Assembly (NCBI GenBank): GCA_021799485.1
Contig: JAJZAK010000005.1
Location: forward strand, 1-64,000
Source of the DNA: a bacterium
Lineage (GTDB): Bacteria > Elusimicrobiota > Elusimicrobia > UBA1565 > UBA9628
Length of the DNA: 64,000 nucleotides
Direction of reading: 5' to 3'
Position numbers and translations under genes: made by a program. Position 1 is the first letter of the stretch. Each line of letters begins with the position of its first letter. The notes under the pieces were generated by a model. The model made no database searches. It worked only from the letters and a program-made list of their open reading frames with translations, and was not told where the DNA came from. This document shows positions 1 through 7,159 of this stretch, piece after piece.

Positions 1-100
1 GCTGATCTGTCCGATCGCGATGGAGAAGGGATTGCGCTTCGCGGTGCGGGAAGGCGGCCACACGGTGGGCGCCGGCGTCGTCACCGAGATCACGGCTTGA
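1..100 (+). CDS. tuf: Elongation factor Tu, C-terminal end (partial)
   Basis: The open frame entering the window from the left encodes 32 residues and stops with TGA at 98-100. They match the conserved end of EF-Tu domain 3, including '[16 protein letters not shown]' and '[10 protein letters not shown]'. EF-Tu carries aminoacyl-tRNA to the ribosome as a GTP complex. The following genes (rpmG, tRNA-Trp, secE, nusG, rplK, rplA) are the classic bacterial companions of tuf, which supports the call. The GTPase domain lies outside the window. Confidence 0.95.
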   Translation, partial: LICPIAMEKGLRFAVREGGHTVGAGVVTEITA

Positions 101-114
101 ACGGAGGCGATTGA

Positions 115-267
115 ATGGGCGACCGCGTCATTCTCACCATGGGCTGCTCCGACTGCAAGTCGCGCAATTATTATTTCCAGCGCGGCAAGAAAAAGGACTT
201 TAAGGTGGAGCTCAAGAAATTCTGCAAGCCGTGCGGTAAGATGACGCTCCATAAGGAAATGAAGTGA
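115..267 (+). CDS. rpmG: 50S ribosomal protein L33
   Basis: A 50-residue basic protein starting at ATG 115, 14 bases after the tuf stop. It has two CxxC pairs ('CSDC' near residue 11 and 'CKPC' near residue 37), so it is the zinc-binding (C+) form of L33. It also carries the typical 'RNYYFQRGKKK' core. It sits in the large ribosomal subunit near the E site. Its position between tuf and tRNA-Trp/secE is the standard bacterial order and suggests cotranscription with tuf. The length is normal for the family. Confidence 0.95.
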   Translation: MGDRVILTMGCSDCKSRNYYFQRGKKKDFKVELKKFCKPCGKMTLHKEMK

Positions 268-276
268 ATCGTTCCT

Positions 277-348
277 GGGGGTGTCGGTTAATTGGTAAAC
301 CATCGGTCTCCAAAACCGAGACTCCAGGTTCGAGTCCTGGCGCCCCCG
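277..348 (+). tRNA. trpT: tRNA-Trp (anticodon CCA)
   Basis: A full cloverleaf can be drawn. The acceptor stem is 277-283 with 341-347 (one G-U pair). The D stem is 286-289 with 298-301. The anticodon stem is 303-307 with 315-319 and its 7-base loop carries CCA at 310-312. The T stem is 324-328 with 336-340 around the loop TTCGAGT. The discriminator base is G348. The 3' CCA is not encoded (CCG follows), so it must be added by nucleotidyltransferase. A tRNA-Trp between rpmG and secE is a common bacterial arrangement. Confidence 0.96.
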
Positions 349-361
349 CCGCGCTATTTTG

Positions 362-556
362 ATGAACGCTCATGCCGCGATTCAGTTTTTTAAGGAAGCC
401 TATTATGAGCTCAGAAAATCCTCCTGGCTTTCCCGCAAGGACGCCGTCGCCTCCACATGGGTCGTCGTGTTCCTGGTGGCCGCGCTGTCTCTCTACGTGG
501 CCGGGATCGATTTTGTCCTGTCCGTTTTGCTGGGCTCCGTATTGAGGGGACGATGA
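362..556 (+). CDS. secE: Preprotein translocase subunit SecE
   Basis: A 64-residue single-span membrane protein, the short SecE form typical of most bacteria outside the gamma-proteobacteria. The amphipathic helix 'FFKEAYYELRKSSW' precedes one hydrophobic segment at about residues 30-60. SecE clamps the SecY channel in the inner membrane. ATG 362 is chosen over the TTG just before it. The stop overlaps the nusG start (ATGA at 553-556), so the two genes are translationally coupled. No strong Shine-Dalgarno is seen, and the gene begins only 13 bases after the tRNA. Confidence 0.93.
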   Translation: MNAHAAIQFFKEAYYELRKSSWLSRKDAVASTWVVVFLVAALSLYVAGIDFVLSVLLGSVLRGR

Positions 557-1128
557 CCGAACAAACGCAGACGACGACTCCGGACGGCCAAAAGACGGTC
601 CAGCGGGGATGGTACGTGGTCCACGCCCAGACGGGCTTGGAGGATCGCGTGCGCCAACGCCTCGAGCAGAAGATGAAGGAGGAGAAAGTCAAGGACAAAA
701 TATTCGCGGTCCTTATTCCTTCCGAAGAGGTGGTGGAGGTTCGCAAAAACAAGAAGAGGGTCTTCAAGCGCAAATTTTTCCCGGGCTACCTCCTGGTGGA
801 TATGAAGGTCGACGAGGAAACCTACTGGCTTGTGCGCGGCGTGCCCGGCGTGACGGGTTTTCTGGGCGACCCGAAGCCCGCGCCCCTTCCCGACGAGGAA
901 ATCCGGGGAATTTTGGATCTCGCCGAGTCGTCCTCCCAGGCCAAGCCCAAGCCCGCGGTGCAGTTCGAAAAGGGCGAGAGCGTCCGCATCATCGAGGGCC
1001 CCTTTCGCCATTTCATGGGCGTCGTTGAGGAGGTCAATGAACCCAAGGCCAAGATCAAGGCCATGGTCACGATTTTTGGCCGGCCGACGCCGGTCGAGCT
1101 CGACTTCCTGCAGGTGGAGAAGGTGTAG
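553..1128 (+). CDS. nusG: Transcription termination/antitermination protein NusG
   Basis: A 191-residue protein when started at ATG 553, which overlaps the secE stop. An upstream start in the same frame would run through secE and is rejected. Residues 18-120 form the NGN domain ('WYVVHAQTGLEDRV', then 'FPGYLLVDM'). The C-terminal KOW domain includes 'KGESVRIIEGPF'. NusG binds the RNA polymerase clamp and links it to Rho or to ribosomal protein S10. Gene order secE-nusG-rplK-rplA is canonical. Confidence 0.96.
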   Translation: MTEQTQTTTPDGQKTVQRGWYVVHAQTGLEDRVRQRLEQKMKEEKVKDKIFAVLIPSEEVVEVRKNKKRVFKRKFFPGYLLVDMKVDEETYWLVRGVPGVTGFLGDPKPAPLPDEEIRGILDLAESSSQAKPKPAVQFEKGESVRIIEGPFRHFMGVVEEVNEPKAKIKAMVTIFGRPTPVELDFLQVEKV

Positions 1129-1155
1129 CCGCCGGAGATATTAAAAGAGGATATC

Positions 1156-1587
1156 ATGCCCCCCAAGAAAATTAAAACCCAGATCAAGCTCCAAATTCCC
1201 GCCGCGGGCGCCAACCCGGCGCCGCCCGTCGGCCCCGCTCTCGGCCAGCACGGCGTCAATATCATGGATTTCTGCAAGCAATTCAACGAGAAGACGAAAT
1301 CCATGGAAGCGGGCATGACGATTCCCGTCGTCATCACGGTTTTCGATGACCGCTCCTTCACTTTCGTGACCAAGATGCCGCCCGTGGCGTCGCTTTTGAA
1401 GCGAGCGGCCGGGCTTGCGAAGGCCTCCGGGGAGCCCAATCGAAACAAGGTGGGCAAAGTGACGCTCAAGCAGGCGCAGGAGATCGCCCAGCAAAAAATG
1501 CCGGATTTGAACACCCGCGACGTCGACGCGGCGGTCGAGATGGTGAAGGGCACCGCCCGCTCGATGGGCATCGATATCGTGCCGTAG
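1156..1587 (+). CDS. rplK: 50S ribosomal protein L11
   Basis: A 143-residue protein with the L11 N-terminal signature '[15 protein letters not shown]' near residues 23-37, the proline-rich linker and the C-terminal rRNA-binding domain. It binds 23S rRNA in the GTPase-associated centre. ATG 1156 is preceded by 'aaaagagg' at 1143-1150 as a ribosome binding site. The gap from nusG is 27 bases and to rplA 21 bases, consistent with one operon. The length is standard for bacterial L11. Confidence 0.97.
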   Translation: MPPKKIKTQIKLQIPAAGANPAPPVGPALGQHGVNIMDFCKQFNEKTKSMEAGMTIPVVITVFDDRSFTFVTKMPPVASLLKRAAGLAKASGEPNRNKVGKVTLKQAQEIAQQKMPDLNTRDVDAAVEMVKGTARSMGIDIVP

Positions 1588-1608
1588 ATTCCGAGGATTG
1601 AGAGGAAC

Positions 1609-2292
1609 ATGGGAAAAAGAAGCGCCGCTCTGGAGAAGGAAGTCAGCGTCGAGAGGCCCTACCCCTTGGCCGAGGCCGCGGCCCTGGTCAAGAAGCTCGC
1701 GACGGCCAAGTTCGACGAATCCGTCGAGATCCACGTCAGGCTCGGGGTGGACCCCAAGCAAGCCGATCAGCAGGTGCGAGGCACCGTCGTGCTGCCGCAT
1801 GGCCTTGGAAAGTCGAAGAAGGTCGCGGTCCTCACTCGCGGCGAGAAGCAGCGCGACGCGACGTCGGCCGGGGCGGACAGAGTGGGCGCCGACGAGCTCA
1901 TCGCGGAGATCGCCGGCGGGAAGATGGATTTTGACGTCCTCGTCGCGACTCCCGACATCATGAAGGACCTGGCGAAACTTGGAAAAATCCTGGGTCCTCG
2001 CGGACTCATGCCGAACCCCAAGAGCGGCACGGTCACCATGGACGTCGGGCGCACCGTCAAGGAATTGAAAGCCGGGCGCGTCGAATATAAGACGGACGAA
2101 TACGGAATCGTCCACGCTGTCGTCGGCAAGGCTTCCTTCGACGCGGGGAAGATCGCCGAGAACGCCCAGGCGGTCCTTGACGCCCTCGTCAAGGCGAAGC
2201 CATCCGCCTCGAAAGGGGTCTATCTCCAGAGCGTCACCATCGCCTCCACGATGGGCCCCGGAGTCCCGGTGGACGCTTCGCAAAAGTTTTAA
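1609..2292 (+). CDS. rplA: 50S ribosomal protein L1
   Basis: A 227-residue protein containing the L1 signature 'LGPRGLMPNPKSGTV' near residue 127. It forms the L1 stalk that handles deacylated tRNA at the E site. In many bacteria L1 also represses its own rplK-rplA mRNA; no clear leader mimic of the rRNA site is seen here. Unusually, rplJ and rplL do not follow. The next gene, a Sco1 homologue, begins 2 bases after the L1 stop. Confidence 0.97.
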   Translation: MGKRSAALEKEVSVERPYPLAEAAALVKKLATAKFDESVEIHVRLGVDPKQADQQVRGTVVLPHGLGKSKKVAVLTRGEKQRDATSAGADRVGADELIAEIAGGKMDFDVLVATPDIMKDLAKLGKILGPRGLMPNPKSGTVTMDVGRTVKELKAGRVEYKTDEYGIVHAVVGKASFDAGKIAENAQAVLDALVKAKPSASKGVYLQSVTIASTMGPGVPVDASQKF

Positions 2293-2294
2293 AA

Positions 2295-2915
2295 GTGCGT
2301 CGGCCGCTGGGCGCCGTTCTTTGGATACCCCTCGGCTTCGCCGGAGCGGCGGGCGCGGCTTATCTGTCGTCCGGCCTTTTAAGCGGCGTCATGGCGAGAA
2401 GCCGCGTCCCGGCGGTCGTAGCGGAAGAGCTTGGGAGGGGGGCTGATCTGGGAGCCGTTCCGGCTTTTCATCTTAAGGATTCCGCCGGCCGTGCCGTATC
2501 CAATAGCGATTTCCTAGGAGAGCCTTGGGTGGCCGCCTTCATCTTCACGCGCTGCCGGACGCTCTGCCCCATGATGGCCGCGCAAATGAAGGTCCTGCGC
2601 CGGGAGGCTCCGTGGCTGAGGCTCGTTTCATTCAGCGTCGACCCTGCGGACACCCCGATGGTTTTGGGGCGCTACCGCCGGAAGAATGGCCTCGACTGGA
2701 TTTTTTTAACGGGTGGTCCCGGCAAAGTCGCTGATTTGAGCGTCCGGGGTTTCCACCTGGGCGCGCGTGTTCCTAGCGGCGCCGCCGCGTCGATCCTTCA
2801 CTCGGATAAGCTCGTTCTGGTCGACGCCGGAGGCCATATCCGGGGCTACTTCGACGGTTCGGACTCCGTTGCCGTCGCCAAGCTCGCCGGCTTGGCCGCG
2901 GCGCTCAGGAAATGA
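2295..2915 (+). CDS. SCO1/SenC family copper chaperone
   Basis: A 206-residue thioredoxin-fold protein with an N-terminal membrane anchor at about residues 5-30. The CxxxC copper/thiol motif 'CRTLC' lies near residues 86-90, and the distal histidine in 'ILHSDKLVLVD' near residue 169 would complete the Cu site. Sco proteins deliver copper to the CuA centre of cytochrome oxidase or act as periplasmic thiol reductases. The start is GTG 2295, just after rplA. The stop overlaps the next gene by 4 bases (ATGA), so it is coupled to a second copper protein. No oxidase gene is present in the window, so the target is unknown. Confidence 0.88.
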   Translation: MRRPLGAVLWIPLGFAGAAGAAYLSSGLLSGVMARSRVPAVVAEELGRGADLGAVPAFHLKDSAGRAVSNSDFLGEPWVAAFIFTRCRTLCPMMAAQMKVLRREAPWLRLVSFSVDPADTPMVLGRYRRKNGLDWIFLTGGPGKVADLSVRGFHLGARVPSGAAASILHSDKLVLVDAGGHIRGYFDGSDSVAVAKLAGLAAALRK

Positions 2916-3220
2916 AAATGAATCGTAAGGCGGCTGTGGTGTTGTCGTCGGTTCTAGCGTTAGGTATGGGCATATCCTGCGCGGGCAAACCTGAAAGCCA
3001 TTCCACGACGGGCGTCATTGAGGAGATCCAAAACGGCGGGAAGACCCTCGTTATCGATCATAAGGACTTTCCGGGATTCATGGAGGGGATGACGATGCCC
3101 TTTGACCTCGCCACTCCCGATCTCTCCAAGGGCCTTAGGGCGGGCGACCGCGTGCGCTTCACCATCACGAGGCAGGGCGACGCTTGGCCGATCACGGCCA
3201 TCGAAAAAATCCCGAAATAG
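2912..3220 (+). CDS. CusF-like periplasmic copper-binding protein
   Basis: A 102-residue secreted protein with a hydrophobic leader ending 'GMGISC' (Cys23), a possible but imperfect lipobox. The mature part shows the CusF fold pattern and the metal-binding stretch 'FMEGMTMPFDL' near residues 54-64, where spaced methionines bind Cu(I). Proteins of this family often accompany Sco1 and are annotated 'copper-binding protein'. The 4-base overlap with the Sco gene argues for a joint role in periplasmic copper handling. The assignment is by motif only. Confidence 0.8.
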   Translation: MKMNRKAAVVLSSVLALGMGISCAGKPESHSTTGVIEEIQNGGKTLVIDHKDFPGFMEGMTMPFDLATPDLSKGLRAGDRVRFTITRQGDAWPITAIEKIPK

Positions 3221-3229
3221 CCGCGCTTA

Positions 3230-3940
3230 TCAGCGGAGGCGGAGGGCTTTGGGCCCCTCCGCCGCCAGGATGGCGAGGCCAAGGATCAAGCTCGCCGCTC
3301 CCGTCGCGCGCGATAGGGACGCATAGGCTCCCGCCCAGCGCTTGAGCGCCCATCCGGCCGCCCGTTCCATGAGGAGGCTCAGCCCCACCATGCCGGTCAT
3401 CGTCCCGAGCCCGAAGACGACGAGGTAAAAAAGAGCTTCCATCCGCCCCGGGATGAGAGCCAGGACCGCGAGCGCCACGGCGGCGCTTCCGGAGAGGCCG
3501 TGGATCAGGCCTACGAGGAAGGATCTTTTGAATGGCGGCTGGATCCCGTGCAGGTGGGGGTGGGAATGCGGGCCGGGCGTCAGGGGGTCATGGCCGTGCG
3601 CGATGTCTTGGTGCCGATGGGAATGATCGTGGGCGAGAAGGGAGCCTCTTCCTCCCGGCCTCACAAGGCTGCCGAGGCCCAACGCCACAAGGACGAGACC
3701 CACGGCCGATTCGGCGGCGGGGGCCCAATAAGGAGGCAGTCGCAGCCGCAGGATGATGATGGCGCTTCCGACCGCGCATAGAGTCAGGGCATGTCCGGCG
3801 CCCCAGGTCGCTCCGAGCCTCCACGCGCGCGATTGTCGCGGGGCGCTCGCGATGAAGGTGGAAACGGCGGCGACATGGTCGGGGTCGGCGGCGTGCCTCA
3901 GTCCGAGAAGCAGCCCCAGGCCCAGAACGGACAGGAACAT
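3230..3940 (-). CDS. NiCoT/UreH-like metal transporter, membrane protein
   Basis: A 236-residue membrane protein with about six hydrophobic segments. Helix I holds 'GLRHAADPDH', which fits the HX4DH signature of nickel/cobalt permeases. A cytoplasmic or periplasmic His-rich loop (many HxH pairs, about residues 100-132) follows helix III. A second conserved motif 'FLVGLIHGLSGSAA' opens the C-terminal half. This resembles UreH/HupE-type or NiCoT permeases; the true metal is uncertain. It lies 59 bases downstream of the DsbA-like gene on the same strand, and convergent with the copper proteins. Confidence 0.72.
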   Translation of the reverse strand: MFLSVLGLGLLLGLRHAADPDHVAAVSTFIASAPRQSRAWRLGATWGAGHALTLCAVGSAIIILRLRLPPYWAPAAESAVGLVLVALGLGSLVRPGGRGSLLAHDHSHRHQDIAHGHDPLTPGPHSHPHLHGIQPPFKRSFLVGLIHGLSGSAAVALAVLALIPGRMEALFYLVVFGLGTMTGMVGLSLLMERAAGWALKRWAGAYASLSRATGAASLILGLAILAAEGPKALRLR

Positions 3941-3999
3941 GCGGAACTCTCAGCATTCAGCCATCGGCAGGCGGTTTGCGGCGAGAGCCGAAGGCCGAG

Positions 4000-4797
4000 C
4001 TAGCTTTTGTTGCCGGCCCGCGCCGCGTCGATCTTGCCAATAAGCTCGACGAAGTAATCAAGCGGATAGGCGCCGGCGACGGGGACGCCGTTGATGAGAA
4101 AACCGGGAGTTCCCATGAGCCCGAATTTCTTCGCCTCGGCCATGTCTTGCGCGATGCGGTCCTTGACCTTGGAGCTTTGGGCGTCCTTCTCGAGCTTGGC
4201 GACATCCAGGCCGAGGGTCTTGGCCGTTTTCTTGTAAAAGTCCTCGCCGAGTTCCGTCTGATGCTTGAAAAAGGCGTCATGAAGCTTCCATGCCTTTTTC
4301 CGGCTTTGGAGGGCCGCGGCGTAGAACCACTCGGCGGCCGGCATCGCGTTGGGATGCATGGGGAGGGGATTGTTCTTGTAGATCAGTCGCATGTCGTTGC
4401 CATACTTGGCGCGCAGCGCGTCGACGGTTTGCTCGGCGCGGCTGCAATAAGGGCATTGGAAGTCGGAGTATTCGACGAGGGTGTATTTCGCCTTGGGATT
4501 CCCCTCGATCAGGGACCAGGAATTGATCGCGGGCTGAAGGGGATGCTTGATGGCCTCCGCGGTCTTCTTTTTCTCCTCTTCCGCCTGCTGTTCCCGCTGG
4601 CGCATCATCTCCTGTTGATAGGCCTTCTGGAATACCGCCATGAACTCCTTGGGATGGTCCTGAATCACGTTGAAGATCAGGTCGGGATTATCGTCCAAGA
4701 CGGCCTTAAGATCGGCGCGGGAGATCTTGGCCGCGGCGGCGGGAAGGCTCCAGACGGCAAGGGCTAAGCCGACGATCGGGGCTGAAAGTTTTTTCAC
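4000..4797 (-). CDS. Secreted DsbA-family thioredoxin-fold protein
   Basis: A 265-residue protein with a signal peptide (residues 1-23, ending 'PAAAA'), a charged helical region at about 45-85 rich in Gln/Glu/Lys, and a DsbA-like domain. The active site is 'CPYC' near residue 115. The cis-proline loop 'GTPGFLING' lies near residue 222. The family oxidises or isomerises disulfides in the periplasm; the extended N-terminal helix resembles BdbD/DsbG-like or Com1-type proteins. It is divergent from ispG, with 81 bases between them. Confidence 0.85.
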   Translation of the reverse strand: MKKLSAPIVGLALAVWSLPAAAAKISRADLKAVLDDNPDLIFNVIQDHPKEFMAVFQKAYQQEMMRQREQQAEEEKKKTAEAIKHPLQPAINSWSLIEGNPKAKYTLVEYSDFQCPYCSRAEQTVDALRAKYGNDMRLIYKNNPLPMHPNAMPAAEWFYAAALQSRKKAWKLHDAFFKHQTELGEDFYKKTAKTLGLDVAKLEKDAQSSKVKDRIAQDMAEAKKFGLMGTPGFLINGVPVAGAYPLDYFVELIGKIDAARAGNKS

Positions 4798-4864
4798 GGA
4801 TTGGCTCCTTATTTCAAAGGCTATCTAGAAGCGGCTTGATCAGGCAAGGAAGGATAGCATTTTC

Positions 4865-4870
4865 TATAAT
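4865..4870 (+). promoter_or_regulatory. Putative -10 box of ispG, leaderless arrangement
   Basis: A perfect TATAAT at 4865-4870 lies 8 bases before the GTG start codon of ispG at 4879. Transcription would therefore begin at or next to the start codon. No good -35 hexamer is seen at 17-18 bases, so the site is supported by the -10 only. Confidence 0.5.
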
Positions 4871-4878
4871 AATCCGCT

Positions 4879-6873
4879 GTGAGCCCTGAGACGGCGTCCG
4901 CCTCGAAAGCATCCCCTTTGCGCTTCTGCGAGAGCCCCTTCGGCTACGCCCGGCGCAAGACCCGCGTCGTCATGGTGGGACGGGTCGGGGTCGGGGGAAA
5001 CAATCCTATCCGCCTTCAGTCCATGACGACGACGGACACCATGGACGCCGAGAGCACGTTTCGCCAGACCGTGAGCCTTGCCCGGGCCGGCTGCGAGATC
5101 GTCCGCATCACGACCCCGACCGTGGGAGACGCCCGCAAGATGGGCGAGGTCAAGGAACGGCTCGTCAAATCGGGCCTGGATGTCCCGTTGGTCGCGGACA
5201 TCCACTTTTCGCCGCAAGCGGCGATGGAGGCCGCCGAATTCGCCGAAAAGGTGAGGATCAACCCCGGCAATTTCGCCGACTCGAAGCGCTTCCTCCAGCG
5301 GGAATACACCGACGCGGAGTACGCGGAGGAACTGGAGCGGATCGAGGAGGTCTTTGGGCCTTTGGTCTTGAAGCTCAAGCGCTTGAAGCGGGCCCTTCGC
5401 ATCGGTTCCAATCACGGATCGCTTTCCGATCGCATCATGAACCGCTATGGCGACAGCCCGCTCGGCATGGTCGAAAGCGCGCTTGAATATCTGGCGGTCT
5501 GCGAGAAGCACGGCTTTTATGACGTCGTCTTTTCCATGAAGGCCTCCAATCCCAAGGTGATGATCGAGGCCTACAGGCTTCTCGTGGCGAGGCTCGACGC
5601 CGAGGGGCGCGACTACCCCATCCACCTGGGAGTGACCGAGGCCGGCGGGGGAGAAGACGGGCGCATCAAATCCGCGATCGGCATCGGCGCCCTTCTCGCG
5701 GACGGCATCGGCGACACGATCCGGGTCTCCCTGACCGAGGACCCGGAACTTGAAATTCCAGTCGCCCGCCATCTGGCGAAGCCTTTCCAAGAAAGGCCCG
5801 CCGAGAGGCCCTTGAGCGGCGTCGAAAAACGATCCTATTGCCGGGATGTTTTCGATTTCAGCCGCCGCCCGGCCTCCGTCATCGTCCTCGGCCCGGTCCG
5901 AGTCGGCGGCGAGGAGCCCGTGCGCGCCATGGCCGGTGCCGGCCATGGCGCCGCTGCGCCGGCGGCCCTTCAAAAGCTCGCCGCGAAATCGCTCGACCTC
6001 CTTCCCGAGATTTTGTCCTTCGAGGTGCGCTCGCGCGAGGATCTCGACGCGGCGCGCAAGGCCGTCGGCTTCCGCGCGGCGTCGAAGCTTCCGGTCGCGA
6101 TCGCCGGCATCTTCGGCGGCGCCGAGCCGCCTTCTTCCGAGGCTCTCGATCTCTTCGACCTGGTCGGTCTGGAGAGATCTTCCCCGCGGGCTTGGACGGA
6201 GTTCTTGGGCTTGGCGTCGGCGCGGCGCAAGCCCGTTCTTGTCGAGGCTCCTGACGCGGACGGGGCCATGGACCGATTAACGCCCGCGTTGCGGCTGCAT
6301 GCGCCGGCGCTCGTCGGCCTCGCGGGCGGCGCGAAAGACGAGGCGGGCCTTCTTAAGGAGTACCGCAAGCTCGCCTCCTTGGCCGCGGACGCGCCTATTC
6401 TCATCCGCGCTCCGCGCCGGGACGACGAGGAAAGCCGCGTTCTCGGCTCCGCGCTCTTGATCGGAAGCCTCCTCGCCGACGGCATCGGCGACGCCGCGAC
6501 TCTTGACGGCTCTCTTGAGCCGGCACGCGCTCTTGAGCTGCTCTACAATGTCTTGCAAGGGGCCGGAGCCAGGGTCGTCAAGGCCGAGTTCGTCTCCTGC
6601 CCCTCCTGCGGCCGCACGCTTTTCGATCTTCAGACCACGACCGAGCGCATCCGCCAAAAGACGGGCCATTTGAAGGGCGTCAAAATCGCCGTCATGGGCT
6701 GCATCGTCAACGGGCCCGGCGAGATGGCGGACGCCCACTTTGGCTACGTCGGGGGCGCCCCCGGCAAGATCAATCTCTACGTCGGCAAGGACTGCGTCAA
6801 GAAAGGAATTCCCTCCGAGGAAGCCGTCGACGCCCTGATCGCCTTGATCAAGGCCCACGGCAAGTGGGCCTAA
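4879..6873 (+). CDS. ispG: 4-hydroxy-3-methylbut-2-enyl diphosphate synthase, long (insert-containing) form
   Basis: A 664-residue IspG (GcpE), the penultimate enzyme of the MEP isoprenoid pathway. It reductively converts MEcPP to HMBPP with a [4Fe-4S] cluster. The N-terminal TIM barrel begins 'FCESPFGYARRKTR' and includes 'DIHFSPQAA' and 'KVRINPGN'. An insert domain of about 250 residues separates it from the C-terminal cluster domain, as in Chlamydiae, Bacteroidetes and plants. Cluster ligands are in 'CPSCGRTLFDLQ' near residue 574 and 'GCIVNGPGE' near residue 612. The start is GTG 4879. The C-terminus ends 'HGKWA', shorter than the copy near 9478 would give. Confidence 0.93.
   Translation: MSPETASASKASPLRFCESPFGYARRKTRVVMVGRVGVGGNNPIRLQSMTTTDTMDAESTFRQTVSLARAGCEIVRITTPTVGDARKMGEVKERLVKSGLDVPLVADIHFSPQAAMEAAEFAEKVRINPGNFADSKRFLQREYTDAEYAEELERIEEVFGPLVLKLKRLKRALRIGSNHGSLSDRIMNRYGDSPLGMVESALEYLAVCEKHGFYDVVFSMKASNPKVMIEAYRLLVARLDAEGRDYPIHLGVTEAGGGEDGRIKSAIGIGALLADGIGDTIRVSLTEDPELEIPVARHLAKPFQERPAERPLSGVEKRSYCRDVFDFSRRPASVIVLGPVRVGGEEPVRAMAGAGHGAAAPAALQKLAAKSLDLLPEILSFEVRSREDLDAARKAVGFRAASKLPVAIAGIFGGAEPPSSEALDLFDLVGLERSSPRAWTEFLGLASARRKPVLVEAPDADGAMDRLTPALRLHAPALVGLAGGAKDEAGLLKEYRKLASLAADAPILIRAPRRDDEESRVLGSALLIGSLLADGIGDAATLDGSLEPARALELLYNVLQGAGARVVKAEFVSCPSCGRTLFDLQTTTERIRQKTGHLKGVKIAVMGCIVNGPGEMADAHFGYVGGAPGKINLYVGKDCVKKGIPSEEAVDALIALIKAHGKWA
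6751..6869 (+). repeat. 119-bp direct repeat, copy A (3' end of ispG)
   Basis: Positions 6751-6869, the last 119 coding bases before the final Ala codon of ispG is completed, recur at 9360-9478 in the same orientation. Only one base differs (A6838 against T9447). The distance between copies is 2609 bases. Confidence 0.95.
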
Positions 6874-6901
6874 AGTCGGGGGTCAGGTCTTCATAATTCA
6901 C

Positions 6902-7159
6902 GTGTCCGGCACCGGCTCGGCCGACGTCCAATGGATTCGCATCCCGGGCGGGAGTTTCATGATGGGGATGGACGATTCGAACAGTAATTTCAGCGATGCC
7001 AAGGCCGTGCACGAGGTGGCGGTTCCTTCTTTTGACATGTCGAAGACCTTGGTGACGAACAAGCAGTATCAAGCCTGCGTGGACGCCGGGGCGGACGGAA
7101 CGGGGAAAGACTGGAGCGGCGGCAAGCTCGCGGTGGACTTCCATGGCGCTTCGCTCTAA
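6902..7159 (+). pseudogene. N-terminal fragment of a formylglycine-generating-enzyme (SUMF1/FGE) domain
   Basis: An 85-residue frame from GTG 6902 shows the opening of an FGE-sulfatase domain: 'WIRIPGGSFMMGMDD' followed by 'AVHEVAVPSFDMSKTLVTN'. Complete domains of this family run to about 220 residues, so more than half is missing and the frame ends shortly after 'DGTGKDWSGGK'. It overlaps the start of the ankyrin-caspase gene by 17 bases. FGE-like domains are frequent partners or fusions of bacterial caspase-like proteases, so this may be what remains of a neighbour or fused domain. It is probably non-functional. Confidence 0.65.
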
